Source: Octadecabacter antarcticus 307 (lineage in GTDB: Bacteria; Pseudomonadota; Alphaproteobacteria; Rhodobacterales; Rhodobacteraceae). From it: DNA of 64,000 nt. Shown one piece after another: positions 18,791 to 28,587 of this stretch (position 1 is its first letter; every line of letters starts with the position of its first letter). The translations under genes were made by a program, and so were the position numbers. A model generated the notes under the pieces. The model was not told where the DNA came from, did not search any database, and saw only the letters and a program-made list of their open reading frames with translations. The DNA lies in contig NC_020911.1 in the NCBI RefSeq assembly GCF_000155675.2, positions 2,842,501 to 2,906,500 on the forward strand. The letters are read 5' to 3'.

Positions 18791-19457
18791 TCAGAACCAG
18801 TGACCCGGTGTCAATTCAGCTATGCGTCGCCGACACAGCTTGGGTAAGCTAGGATTTTGCGACTTCGACGCGGATGCGCCCTCCCCTGCTTTAGCGACGC
18901 AAAGCGCCTCATCCGCGCACTTCATCAGAACGCTCGGCGGAGTGGAATTACCTGTGTAGGCCACCACACCCGACGAGATAGTGACGCATGGCAGTGGCCC
19001 GAGTGCAATCCGCACCTCAATGGCTGCAACATCGCTGCGCAGACGTTCGGCACGGGCGACCGCTTCGTCCAGATCGGCTTTGGGCAACGGCAGCGCAAAT
19101 TCCTCGCCGCCGGTACGGACACAAACCGCGTCATCAAGCATCACAGCAACCATTCGTTCAGCCAGTGCGCGTAGCACTATATCACTCGCCTCATAGCCAT
19201 GATTGTCGTTGAACGTCTTAAATATAGGCGATATTATATTAGACTAACCAGCTATCAGTTCGGAGTGAATCATTCAGCTTGCTGGCGATCCTGATGGCAT
19301 CACGATCAAGGTCAAGCACGTCGAAAACGCGGGTGTTGTTCAAGTCACAGGTGCCATCAGGCGACCAGACGGTAATCCCCTGCTCCATCACATTCATAAT
19401 CTGCGTGGTCAGCATCAGATCGCCAGCATCGTCCCCACGAATGTCCTGCCAAGACAC
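18791..19457 (-). pseudogene. deleted PAS-GGDEF diguanylate cyclase
   Basis: Two adjacent frames are remnants of one gene. The upstream part (19239-19457) is PAS-like (MNVMEQGITVWSPDGTCDLN). The downstream part continues from IFKTFNDNHGYEASD through RTGGEEFALPLP, the GGEEF active site of a cyclic-di-GMP synthase. The start of the GGDEF domain and the linker are missing and the frame is broken at about 19238. No functional product is expected. Confidence 0.75.
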
Positions 19458-19560
19458 AGGCGCGCCTGCTTAAATCTTTTCTGGTTTAGTCATGCTTGTC
19501 CATTGCCGATCAACGGCGAACCAGCATCAAAGCCCGTTACGATCCAGTTAAAGGCTCACT

Positions 19561-20145
19561 TTAGGCGGGTGTTTTCGCATCAACAATCCGAAGTGCCGAT
19601 GCGTATCCGCCGTCTTTCATCCAGCTCGCTTCTGCAGATGTGGTCGCGCGATCAAGGGCTTCGTTGCGAAATGGAAACCGCCCGAACTGGCGAATAATCT
19701 CACGATGTACGCGGGCATGGCGCAAGCTGTCTGGCCCACCTTCCGGCATCCGCGTTTTCATCAACCGACAGCATCGGTCTTGATCAATCAGGTTTTCGGA
19801 ATGCATCAAAGGCATATAAAAGAATTGGCGTACGGGTTCGGGGATGCGCAAATCCCAGTCGCGTTCAATGGCAATCTTAGCCGCCGCACGCGCGCTTTTA
19901 TCTGTCGCAAAGGCATCTGCATGACCACGATGCATATTGCGCGGCAATTGGTCGGCCAGCACGATATAGCCAAGGATTCCAACCGGTGACGTCAACCAAA
20001 GCCCACAGGCGCCCATGCGCGCCTCACGCCAAGTGGTGGCAAATTTCTCACGTACCTCGTCGTCAAGTTCGGCGCTGCCGCTGTACCAACCAACGGGCCC
20101 GACTTCATCGACCCAATACGATAATACCTGTTCAGGAGTGACCAT
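19561..20145 (-). CDS. DUF924 family protein
   Basis: About 194 residues starting at MVTPEQVLSYWVDEVGP; an in-frame ATG lies 33 bases upstream, but AAAGGGA favours 20145. The family features VLADQLPRNMHRG, FYMPLMHSE and FGRFPFRNE are present. DUF924 proteins are all-alpha, TPR-like and of unknown function. Confidence 0.85.
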   Translation of the reverse strand: MVTPEQVLSYWVDEVGPVGWYSGSAELDDEVREKFATTWREARMGACGLWLTSPVGILGYIVLADQLPRNMHRGHADAFATDKSARAAAKIAIERDWDLRIPEPVRQFFYMPLMHSENLIDQDRCCRLMKTRMPEGGPDSLRHARVHREIIRQFGRFPFRNEALDRATTSAEASWMKDGGYASALRIVDAKTPA

Positions 20146-20224
20146 CGTCGTCCCTTTCAATCCCATCTCATGCCCCAAATCTAACCGTTACAGAAACCAT
20201 AAGCTCTGGCAACCTTTAGGAATT

Positions 20225-21490
20225 TTACTGGGCCTCTGCCGCTTGGTCTTCCAGATCAGTTTCGATGTAAATCTCTTGCGCAACCCCCATGGCGACAGGC
20301 GACGCGCTGGCCATAACCGGAGAGTACGACACCTGATCCTCAACGGCAGTATCACTTGGCCGTTGCAAAATACGCACCAATCCATAAGCAGCCATCGCCA
20401 ACATCAACAGCGCAACAACAACCCAGAAATAAGCCTCACCAAAGACACCCATAACATAGCCCAGCAAGATCGGACCCATGATCGCGCCAACACCGTTGAT
20501 AAAGATAAATCCGGCAGAGGCTGCTGGCATGTCTTCGTGTTCTAGAAAGTCGTTGGCGTAAGCAATATAGAGCGCATAAAGCGGGTTCGACGTGCCGCCG
20601 ACAATAGCGGCTCCGATCAGAATGATATAGTAATCTCCACCCGACATGGCGGACAGCAACGCCCCCACGCCACCCAATGTGGCCACCCCGATGATCAGTA
20701 TCCGTCGATCCATCCGGTCTGACGCCCAGCCGATCGGATACTGCGCAGTCAATGCCGCAATATAGATCACGGAGACGAGCAGCGAAATCTGCCCGACGCT
20801 CAGCCCCGCTTGCGTGCCGTAAACCGCCGTCATACCAAACTGCGCCGCAAACACACCGCCCAGCAAAAACATCCCCACAGAGGCAAATGGCGATGTTTTT
20901 ACTAGATTATGGATACTCATGGGTCGTGTGGTTTCGAAGGTGGGTGTCGGCGACACCGACAACAAAATCGGCGCAAAGGCCAGCGACACCAGAACTGACG
21001 GGATGATGAACAACACAAAGCCGCCAACGTCACCGATGCTAAGAATACCCTGCGCCACAACGATGCCCGACATCTGCGCCAACATATATACGCTAAGCGA
21101 TTTGCCGCGGTTTTCGTTGGTTGCGGCGTTGTTAAGCCAACTTTCCGCCGTTACATAAACGCCAGAAAAACAGAACCCGATGACAACACGGCCAAGCGTC
21201 CATGCCCAGACTTCGATCAACACAGGGTACAATATCAAAACGGCTGAAACCGTCGACCCAAGCGCGGCAAACACCCGCACGTGCCCAACCCTGCGGATCA
21301 TTTCCGGCGCGAGGCGTGACCCACCCAAGAACCCAAGGAAATAAGCCGACATGATGATCGACATATGAAAGGTCGAAAAGTTCTCAAGCCCGCCACGGAT
21401 ACCCAGCAATGTGCCTTGCAAACCGTTGCCGACCATCAACATAAACATGCCAAGGAACAGTGCCCATGACCCTACCAAAACCTTAAGCAT
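20225..21490 (-). CDS. MFS transporter, YcaD/UMF-like
   Basis: A 421-residue transporter with about 12 membrane helices. The segment FLGFLGGSRLAPEMIRRVGH and the later ASDRMDRRILIIG fit the helix 2-3 and 8-9 MFS signature loops. The acidic C-terminal tail (about 40 residues) is cytosolic. Substrate unknown. Confidence 0.85.
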   Translation of the reverse strand: MLKVLVGSWALFLGMFMLMVGNGLQGTLLGIRGGLENFSTFHMSIIMSAYFLGFLGGSRLAPEMIRRVGHVRVFAALGSTVSAVLILYPVLIEVWAWTLGRVVIGFCFSGVYVTAESWLNNAATNENRGKSLSVYMLAQMSGIVVAQGILSIGDVGGFVLFIIPSVLVSLAFAPILLSVSPTPTFETTRPMSIHNLVKTSPFASVGMFLLGGVFAAQFGMTAVYGTQAGLSVGQISLLVSVIYIAALTAQYPIGWASDRMDRRILIIGVATLGGVGALLSAMSGGDYYIILIGAAIVGGTSNPLYALYIAYANDFLEHEDMPAASAGFIFINGVGAIMGPILLGYVMGVFGEAYFWVVVALLMLAMAAYGLVRILQRPSDTAVEDQVSYSPVMASASPVAMGVAQEIYIETDLEDQAAEAQ

Positions 21491-21672
21491 CCTGCGCCCT
21501 TTTCAGACTTTAACGATCCGCTGGCTAAGACATGCACCCGTCGTCAATTTGCGTCGGCTCTAAAGGCGACAAATTCCCGCCACAAGCCGTCATTTTGCGC
21601 CACAAGCGGCTTCTAGCGCATTAGTAATTGCAAAGGTATGACCCCGTGAACGAGCACTGCGACTTGGCGCAC

Positions 21673-21894
21673 TTATTTTAGGGCTTGATCGGACTTGCCA
21701 GTCGTAAGCTTTGCCGCGATCCAGTGGCGAAACCGCGCGAACCGCATCGCGATACTCAGGCCCAATCCGACAACGATCAGCCCAAATGCCATCCCCGACC
21801 ATTCCAGCACAAACATCGCGATCAGTGCCAATACCAGCACCCCCCAACGCAGCCCAAGAATGACGTTCGGCACCTGTTCAACCTTCATTGGCAT
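21673..21894 (-). CDS. 73-residue membrane protein
   Basis: Two hydrophobic helices (about residues 14-31 and 34-50) separated by a short turn. The start is three bases downstream of the queA stop codon, so it is probably co-transcribed with queA. Function unknown. Confidence 0.6.
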   Translation of the reverse strand: MPMKVEQVPNVILGLRWGVLVLALIAMFVLEWSGMAFGLIVVGLGLSIAMRFARFRHWIAAKLTTGKSDQALK

Positions 21895-21897
21895 CCG

Positions 21898-22950
21898 CTA
21901 ATCCTTTGGCAGTAAAATGGATGAATCGCCGTAGCTGAAGAACCGATATTCGTTGGCAATCGCATGGGCGTAAATGTCCTTGATGCGCTGCGAGCCCATC
22001 AACGCGCTCACGAGCATCATCAGTGTCGATTTTGGTAGATGGAAATTGGTCATCAAGCCGTCGGTGATCTGAAATTCGAACCCCGGCGTGATGAAGATAT
22101 CCGTCTCGCCTTCCCACGCCGCAAGCGTGCCAGACGCCCCGGCAGTTTCAATCAGACGACACGCGGTTGTGCCAACGGGGATCACACGGCCACCCGCCGC
22201 CTTTGTCGCCATGATGTCGGACGCCGACAACGCGCTGACCTGTCCCCATTCGGAATGCATGACGTGATCGGCCACATCATCAACCTTCACCGGCAAGAAC
22301 GTCCCCGCCCCCACGTGCAGCGTCACGTAGCTGAATTTCACGCCCATCGCCGCCAAATCATCCAGCAACCATTGTTCAAAATGCAGGCTTGCAGTCGGCG
22401 CGGCCACTGCGCCGGAACGTGCCGCCCAAACCGTTTGATAATCCTCCTTATCAAGGTCATCCGCTGGCCGTTTGGCGGCAATATAGGGCGGCAAAGGCAT
22501 CGCGCCCGCCGCGTTCAACGCCGCATCAAAATCATCACCAGTGACGTTAAAGTCCAGATACCCCATCCCATCAAAGCGGTGCACCAACACTGCCGACAGA
22601 TCGTCAGAAAACACCACACGTTCCCCATCGCGCACTTTGCGCAGCGGCTTGATCAACGCAGCCCACGTGCCGTCCGCCTGCGGTTCCAGCAACGTGACTT
22701 CGATCTTGGCCAGACCCGCACCATCCGTACTTTTGCGCATACGTTCCCCGACCAGCCGAGCGGGGATCACCTTTGTGTCGTTTAGCACCAGATGATCGCC
22801 CGCCCGCAGCACCGATACGAGGTCTGTAACGCGCAAATCGCGCGTCCCATCACCGCCAGCCACCAACAGCTTTGCCGAACTGCGGGGCCGCGCGGGGCGC
22901 ACGGCGATCAGCGAGTCCGGCAGATCGAAATCAAAATCGCTCAGTTTCAT
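21898..22950 (-). CDS. queA: S-adenosylmethionine:tRNA ribosyltransferase-isomerase
   Basis: A 350-residue enzyme of queuosine synthesis that transfers and rearranges the ribosyl part of SAM onto preQ1 in tRNA. It has the N-terminal [18 protein letters not shown], the central [30 protein letters not shown] and the C-terminal [16 protein letters not shown]. Length is normal. It lies between the YhdP-like gene and a small membrane-protein gene on the same strand. No tgt gene is in the window. Confidence 0.95.
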   Translation of the reverse strand: MKLSDFDFDLPDSLIAVRPARPRSSAKLLVAGGDGTRDLRVTDLVSVLRAGDHLVLNDTKVIPARLVGERMRKSTDGAGLAKIEVTLLEPQADGTWAALIKPLRKVRDGERVVFSDDLSAVLVHRFDGMGYLDFNVTGDDFDAALNAAGAMPLPPYIAAKRPADDLDKEDYQTVWAARSGAVAAPTASLHFEQWLLDDLAAMGVKFSYVTLHVGAGTFLPVKVDDVADHVMHSEWGQVSALSASDIMATKAAGGRVIPVGTTACRLIETAGASGTLAAWEGETDIFITPGFEFQITDGLMTNFHLPKSTLMMLVSALMGSQRIKDIYAHAIANEYRFFSYGDSSILLPKD

Positions 22951-22992
22951 TGTCGGGGTCCTATTTTGTCAGTGTTCTATAGATCGGGGGTC

Positions 22993-25900
22993 CTATTGGC
23001 CCACGGTAGGGGGCGAGCGGCGGAAGATATCGCGAAACATCCCCGGCGTAAGCGCGGACAGCGGATTGACCAGAACGGTTGGGTTGTCAACGGGGCCGCG
23101 CAGGTTGAAATTGAACCCGATCAGACCTTCCCCGGGGCGCGTAAAGATCGCGCCGATCCCGTTGATCAGAAAAAATGGCGACACAACGCCCTGAAAATCC
23201 ATCGTGCGCGCGGCTTGATTGTAAATCCCGTCCAGTGAAATCCCAAGACTCGGACCAACCGCGCTTGATTGGGTGACGATCACACGATCTGGGGTTAGTC
23301 GGAATTGCGCTTCGACATCTGAGAACAACAACCCTTGTCCCCTCATCTGTGCCAGCAACCCAACGACCGAAATCCCGTCCAGAAGCGACGCGAGCGCAGG
23401 CGCATCGCGGATGCGCAACGTGGTGCCGATCAGTGTGCCGTCATAACTGCCCTCAGCGCCCGCTGGGATCAACGTCATCTCCATTGCACCGCCGTAGACA
23501 TTGCGCAAAATCCCCGCGGCGCGAAACAGACCACCAGCGTCATCGCTGACGATGCGCACAGCGGCCCGCCCGCCCACAGGTACCAACGTGCCACGGATCG
23601 GGGTCGTGCCATTCACGTCACCTTGAAATTGCCCCTGAAGACCCGCTGGCGATGTAAATGTGCCACGAAAATTCTCGATTGCGATGCCGTCGGTGATTTG
23701 CAGCCGATCCAGCGCGATGTCCAGCGGCGCGCCTTCGCCGCCACCACCAGTGTCGAAATTCGCCTCACGCAGGTCCAGCGACCCGCCTGCAATTTGCACC
23801 TGAAAAGGCCGCCCTGCACCGTGTCCGAGTAACACCACCGGCGCATCAAGCCAGCCACCCAAACGCACTCGTTCGAACGCCGCTCGATAAAGCCCGCCAC
23901 CGGACGCCAATCGGATCGTGCCCGTGGTCTGTAAACCAGGCGCAGCGATCGATAATTCATCAATGCGCGGCGCATTACCCAACTGCCCGACAATCGTCAG
24001 CGATCCTGCCACATCGCGCGCCTTGGACCAGCCGAAACCGACCAGCGATAATCCCACGCCGCGCAAATCAGACGTCAGCCGAAACGCGGATGCATTTGGA
24101 TCGCTGAGGTCGATGGCAATCTGTGCGGGCGCCGCGCCGGTGATCATTTCGGGAGGCAGATTGATGTTGAACGCGTCCAGAAACGCAGGCCCGAAACTGA
24201 CAGTCGCATCAACCCGCGCCGTGCCTTGCGACCCCGCCCCAAGCGCGCGCGAAAACGTCATCGTCGCTGCCACATCCCCAAGTTGCACCGGCCCACGCAC
24301 TACCAAACTTTCCGGGTCTGCCACCACTTCCAGCGCCGATGCTGTGATCGTGCGGTTCGGGATCAACAGGTCCGATTTCACATTTCGCACTTGCGCGCTT
24401 ACTGACCACACCCGCTGATCAGGCGTAACGCCCTGCCCCAACGGGGTTTCAAGCACCGCTTGAATGCTTGCGCGGCCCTGCGCAAAACTCACAGGTAAAT
24501 CTACGTTGCGCAGTATGTCAAATGGTTCGAGGTTCAGGATCGCCATCACCGCTGTCAAACGCCCTTGCATAGACAGATCAAAACGCGCGGGCGTGTTCGG
24601 GACGCCCGTGCGCGGGATCACCATAGTGCTGCCCGCCATCTCAATCCGCCCACCAACCGGGGCTGTCACGTGGCCGCGGTCCAACGTCATCGCCACGCGG
24701 CGATCAATGATCGATAATGTGCCGCCTGCGTCTTCGATGGGTGGTAGTGTGGGCATGATAGCGACGTTTGCGTCGCTAAATTCCATCGACAACGCTAACG
24801 ACGGTGGTGCATCGGGCCGCGCGCGAAACACAACAGTTGAATCGTAAAAATCGCCGCCCTGTACGTTTTCAACCAGCCAGTCGCGGGTCAGTGCAGCCAC
24901 GCCCGTTGGCCAAAGGGCAATCACCTGATCGGTGCCAATCACGTCCGTTTGTAAATCCAGCGCCACCGACCAGCCTTGTAATCCCGCCGAAACCTGCCCC
25001 CGCAGGCGCAGCGGCACAGCGTCACTGACCAACACGGCCTGTCCGATGTCCAGCGTAAACGGATCAAGGCGCAATCGGAAATCAAGGTTCGCCTGCGACA
25101 TGTGAACAGGGCTGTCAAAAATCACGTCTGGCGCACTGGATATCTCAGAAAATTGCAACTGCCCCAACAGCGCCAACGGCCAGCCGTCCTCAAATTCACG
25201 CAGATAGGTGCGCGCAGTCCCCGCCACGCGCCCAAGTGCACTGTCAACTTCGATCAGATCGAATGTCAGCCGTTTGGCCAAGGGATCATAACTGATATAG
25301 GTACGGGCAGAATTGAACGGGATGGGCCGCGTTTGGGAATTGGGGCGCAATTCACCCGCCCCAATTTGCAACGTGGCCGACACGGACGTCAGCCGGCCGT
25401 CCTCGTTCAACTTACCACGCACCGCCCCTGAAATCGGCGCATCTAAAACGCCAAGCCATGATAACAACGGCGATTGGCTGGCAATATCCGCAGCCGCTGC
25501 ATCTGTGATCGTAAGGCCGATCTGCGCCGTTCGGCTGCCGCGCGGCGACCTGTAAGTCAGTTCTGCGTTGGTCACGTACGACCGCCCCGACAACAACGCC
25601 ACATTCGCGCGCAATTGCCGCCCGCCATCTTGTAAATCAAGCGCAATGCGTCCGTCATCAATGACCCAAGACCGCCCCGCGCGCGCATCAATATGATTGA
25701 TAATCAGACCTGTTGCGCGCACCTGTTCAAGCGCCTCAAGCGCGCCTTGGCTAAACACCTTATCGATCTGATCCAGCAGGCCCAGAAAACCATCAGCCGA
25801 CCCAATTGCCGTTGCACCCTGATCAAACGCAAGCGCCACAGTGCCATCATTGGAACGACGCAGCGAAACTTGGGCCCCACGCAGCCTGATTTCCTGCGCC

Positions 25901-26304
25901 AGAAAACGCCCCTGCAAAACACCGCGCGGCGACACGAGAGTTTCGATACGTGGCACCCGCGCCAAAATCCCGCCCTCCGCGTCGCGCAGCACTGCATTCA
26001 CCAGCACCAATCGCGGGTGAAAATCTCGCCCGATGGTGACTTTCATCGCGCCGAACCCCAACGATCCGCCTGCCAAAACCTCAGCCGCACGCACTTCGAC
26101 GTCACGCACGATCCATGACGGCGCTGACACCTCGCGGCCAATCAGCAAAACTGCGGCGATAATCGCCATCAACACCGGCGCGCCAATCAACAAGATCAGG
26201 GCACGCAGCCACCACAACGCGCGCAAACGGCGCGACGGAACAGGGCGGCGGCTCTCCGCCTCCGGCACGTCAATTTCCGCTGTGGTGTTCTTGTTCTCTC
26301 TCAT
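22993..26304 (-). CDS. giant AsmA/YhdP-like membrane-anchored protein
   Basis: A 1103-residue protein with a basic N-terminus, one transmembrane helix (about residues 32-53), then a long beta-rich periplasmic region and a C-terminal AsmA-like portion (LFSDVEAQFRLTPDRVIVTQ). Proteins of this group (DUF3971/YhdP) bridge inner and outer membranes and are implicated in phospholipid transport. The assignment is by architecture; the gene is upstream of queA on the same strand, 42 bases apart. Confidence 0.8.
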   Translation of the reverse strand: MRENKNTTAEIDVPEAESRRPVPSRRLRALWWLRALILLIGAPVLMAIIAAVLLIGREVSAPSWIVRDVEVRAAEVLAGGSLGFGAMKVTIGRDFHPRLVLVNAVLRDAEGGILARVPRIETLVSPRGVLQGRFLAQEIRLRGAQVSLRRSNDGTVALAFDQGATAIGSADGFLGLLDQIDKVFSQGALEALEQVRATGLIINHIDARAGRSWVIDDGRIALDLQDGGRQLRANVALLSGRSYVTNAELTYRSPRGSRTAQIGLTITDAAAADIASQSPLLSWLGVLDAPISGAVRGKLNEDGRLTSVSATLQIGAGELRPNSQTRPIPFNSARTYISYDPLAKRLTFDLIEVDSALGRVAGTARTYLREFEDGWPLALLGQLQFSEISSAPDVIFDSPVHMSQANLDFRLRLDPFTLDIGQAVLVSDAVPLRLRGQVSAGLQGWSVALDLQTDVIGTDQVIALWPTGVAALTRDWLVENVQGGDFYDSTVVFRARPDAPPSLALSMEFSDANVAIMPTLPPIEDAGGTLSIIDRRVAMTLDRGHVTAPVGGRIEMAGSTMVIPRTGVPNTPARFDLSMQGRLTAVMAILNLEPFDILRNVDLPVSFAQGRASIQAVLETPLGQGVTPDQRVWSVSAQVRNVKSDLLIPNRTITASALEVVADPESLVVRGPVQLGDVAATMTFSRALGAGSQGTARVDATVSFGPAFLDAFNINLPPEMITGAAPAQIAIDLSDPNASAFRLTSDLRGVGLSLVGFGWSKARDVAGSLTIVGQLGNAPRIDELSIAAPGLQTTGTIRLASGGGLYRAAFERVRLGGWLDAPVVLLGHGAGRPFQVQIAGGSLDLREANFDTGGGGEGAPLDIALDRLQITDGIAIENFRGTFTSPAGLQGQFQGDVNGTTPIRGTLVPVGGRAAVRIVSDDAGGLFRAAGILRNVYGGAMEMTLIPAGAEGSYDGTLIGTTLRIRDAPALASLLDGISVVGLLAQMRGQGLLFSDVEAQFRLTPDRVIVTQSSAVGPSLGISLDGIYNQAARTMDFQGVVSPFFLINGIGAIFTRPGEGLIGFNFNLRGPVDNPTVLVNPLSALTPGMFRDIFRRSPPTVGQ

Positions 26305-26369
26305 TGGGGTTTATATTCGCCGCTGACGGGCTAGAACGCAAAGGGATTACAACATGATTGGACCTCGAT

Positions 26370-26831
26370 ATGTCAGAACTTCGTGAAGGCGATACTGCGC
26401 CCGCCATCTCCCTGCCCCGTGACGGCGGCAGTACCGTAATTTTGGCCGACCTGAGGGGCCCCGTTGTGGTTTATTTCTATCCGCGCGACGACACACCGGG
26501 CTGCACGACCGAAGCCATTGGGTTCACCGACCAACTGGCCGCATTTGCCGCAAGCGGCGCCACGATCCTTGGGGTCAGCAAAGATACCGTCACCAAACAT
26601 GAAAAGTTCATTGCCAAACACGACCTCAAAATCGCCCTGTTGTCTGACGCGGATGGCGACGTCTGCGAACGCTACGGCGTCTGGGGCGAAAAAAAGATGT
26701 ATGGCAAGGTTTTCATGGGGATCGAACGCACCACTTTTTTGATCAATGATGGAAAAATCGCCAAGATCTGGCGCAAAGTAAAAGTACCGGGGCATGTTGA
26801 TGACGTCTTGGACACCATCCGCGCGCTCTAG
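26370..26831 (+). CDS. bcp: thioredoxin-dependent peroxiredoxin, Bcp/PrxQ type
   Basis: A 153-residue peroxiredoxin reducing hydroperoxides in the cytoplasm. The peroxidatic Cys is in DDTPGCTTEA. The position five residues later, Cys in many Bcp proteins, is Ile here (TTEAIGF), so this copy is probably of the one-Cys type. The ATG at 26370 is preferred over a TTG four codons upstream. It is divergent from the YhdP-like gene. Confidence 0.92.
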   Translation: MSELREGDTAPAISLPRDGGSTVILADLRGPVVVYFYPRDDTPGCTTEAIGFTDQLAAFAASGATILGVSKDTVTKHEKFIAKHDLKIALLSDADGDVCERYGVWGEKKMYGKVFMGIERTTFLINDGKIAKIWRKVKVPGHVDDVLDTIRAL

Positions 26832-26889
26832 ACAGAAAATCTAATGCGCTCCGTAAACATTTATCCCGTCCAAAATCGGATAGTACAAA

Positions 26890-27645
26890 ATGCGCAGCCG
26901 TAGAACCTTCCTTGCCGGTTCTGACGCAGCGATTGCATTGCTGCCCTTTGCCGCGCGCGCCGACGGCCACGCGCCGGATAAGTTTACAACATCAATGGGC
27001 AATCTCATCGTCCATCCCATCGCGCACGCATCTTTGGTGCCGGAACTGGCTGATGGCACAATCTACGTCGACCCGGTATGCGATCCTTCGGCCTACGCAG
27101 GTCTGCCAGCGGCGGCCATGATCCTGATCACCCATGAACACGGTGATCATTTCAATGCAGCAACGCTTGCAGCCCTCGACACTAGGGCCAGCATTTTTAT
27201 CGCCAATACAGCCGTATCTGACATGCTAACTGAAGACCAACAGGCCCGCGCGACGTCGCTGGCCAATCGCGAAACCATGGGACTGGGCGATCTGACGATT
27301 GATGCAATCGCCGCCTATAACATCACCGAGGACCGCCTGAGCTTTCACCCAGAAGGGTGCGACAACGGTTATGTGCTGACCTGCCGCGACTTCCGCGTCT
27401 ACATTTCCGACGACACCGAAGACACGCCCGAAATGCGTGGCCTTGAAAACATCGACCTCGCGTTTGTCTGCATGAACTTGCCCTTCACGATGGACGCAGC
27501 GTCCGCCGTGGTTGAATTTGCCCCGACTTATGTCTAAGCTTACCACTACCGTTGCCGCGACAACGGCACACAGGACCCCCCCCCCCAATTCGCCGCAATG
27601 CTGTCAGATGGGATCGAGGCGAAAATGGGTGATTGGTACAGCTAA
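26890..27645 (+). pseudogene. MBL-fold metallohydrolase with premature stop
   Basis: The frame encodes a Tat-like signal (RSRRTFLAGS) and an MBL hydrolase domain with the metal motif THEHGDH. It stops at TAA 27535-27537, but the same frame continues after it as AYHYRCRDNGTQDP to a second stop at 27643-27645 (GDWYS end). This C-terminal part is normal for the family, so a Tyr codon has probably become TAA. An 11-C run lies at 27576-27586 and keeps frame. The truncated product (215 residues) lacks the last beta strand and probably is inactive. Confidence 0.75.
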
Positions 27646-27854
27646 CCACAGTTCTCGTTTTGCGGACTGCCCACCTTGCGGATCGGCCCAGACTGGGTGT
27701 CGATCCGCAAAACAGCATTGCACATCAAATTTTTTGCACGCCAAGTCCGACGTCACGATCGTGATCAATCAGCACCGGCCGCGACAGCCTGTACCATGAT
27801 GTGATTTCAGGCAGGACGTTCATGTCCTGCGACGTCTGCCATTTTTAAAAAACG

Positions 27855-28284
27855 TTGCAAAACAGCTTAGTCGAACCGAATTTCTCCGCCAAGCTTGGCT
27901 TTTACGACAGACTGACTGGAGGTTATTGTTTCAAAAAAGTGACAAATTGCTGTATCTTAGAATACTCTTCGACTCTTGCGCTTAGCGTTGTGGCCCTCGC
28001 GCTGCCTGTAACGGCTGACAGAATTTCAATGACAGTGAACAACAACCTCAAACTTGAAGTCAATGAAATCTATATAGATGGTAATAACGTCGTAAATTGG
28101 CCGTCCCAACGTTTGCAAGGGCGCATAATCGCGCTCGGTGCAAGCCGCGAAATTAGCGCTGAGCAGAACCCCCGATAACTGTACATACGATGTCTGGGTC
28201 CGCCAGACGTTCGTGGATGGGAGTGTTAATGACATGGTAACCCAGCACGAGCTTTGCGGCTCTGGCGATATCCTTCTGCGCTAA
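27855..28284 (+). pseudogene. frameshifted exported protein of unknown function
   Basis: The first frame carries a hydrophobic signal-like segment (LALSVVALALPVTADRI) and then MTVNNNLKLEVNEIYIDG. It stops at 28178. The +1 frame continues as PDNCTYDVWVRQTFVDGSVNDMVTQHELCGSGD, ending at 28284. Read together they resemble small periplasmic proteins with a conserved Cys pair. The break lies near 28155-28170. Function unknown. Confidence 0.5.
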
Positions 28285-28322
28285 CGATCCGGTGTGACGT
28301 CACAGCCACCCAAATTCGAAAA

Positions 28323-28349
28323 GGCCATCCATTTTGATGGCCATTTTTT
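28323..28349 (+). terminator. intrinsic terminator
   Basis: GGCCATC and GATGGCC form a 7-bp stem around a six-base loop, followed by TTTTTT. It terminates the preceding (broken) gene. The remaining 240 bases up to 28587 show no gene. Confidence 0.85.
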
Positions 28350-28587
28350 ATCGTCTGCGCCGTTGCGCCCGTCACCAAACGATCCCAACGTTAACTAATT
28401 ACTGCGCCCCATGCGCCCCAATCTCCCAATCATAATCGGCGGTTTGCTGCCAACATCACCTCGTACCGGGCTGTATCTTCAATCTTTTGGCCAAAAACCT
28501 TGCCAGCGATTCCACCACCCGTTAACACGGACATGACGTGATTGTTGGGCCCACGTTAACGGCTAGGGATGGGATCAGGACATACAC

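Noticed and set aside
22039..22785. 248-residue plus-strand frame opposite queA
   Set aside because: It is a shadow of queA, rich in Arg and His with no recognisable domain.
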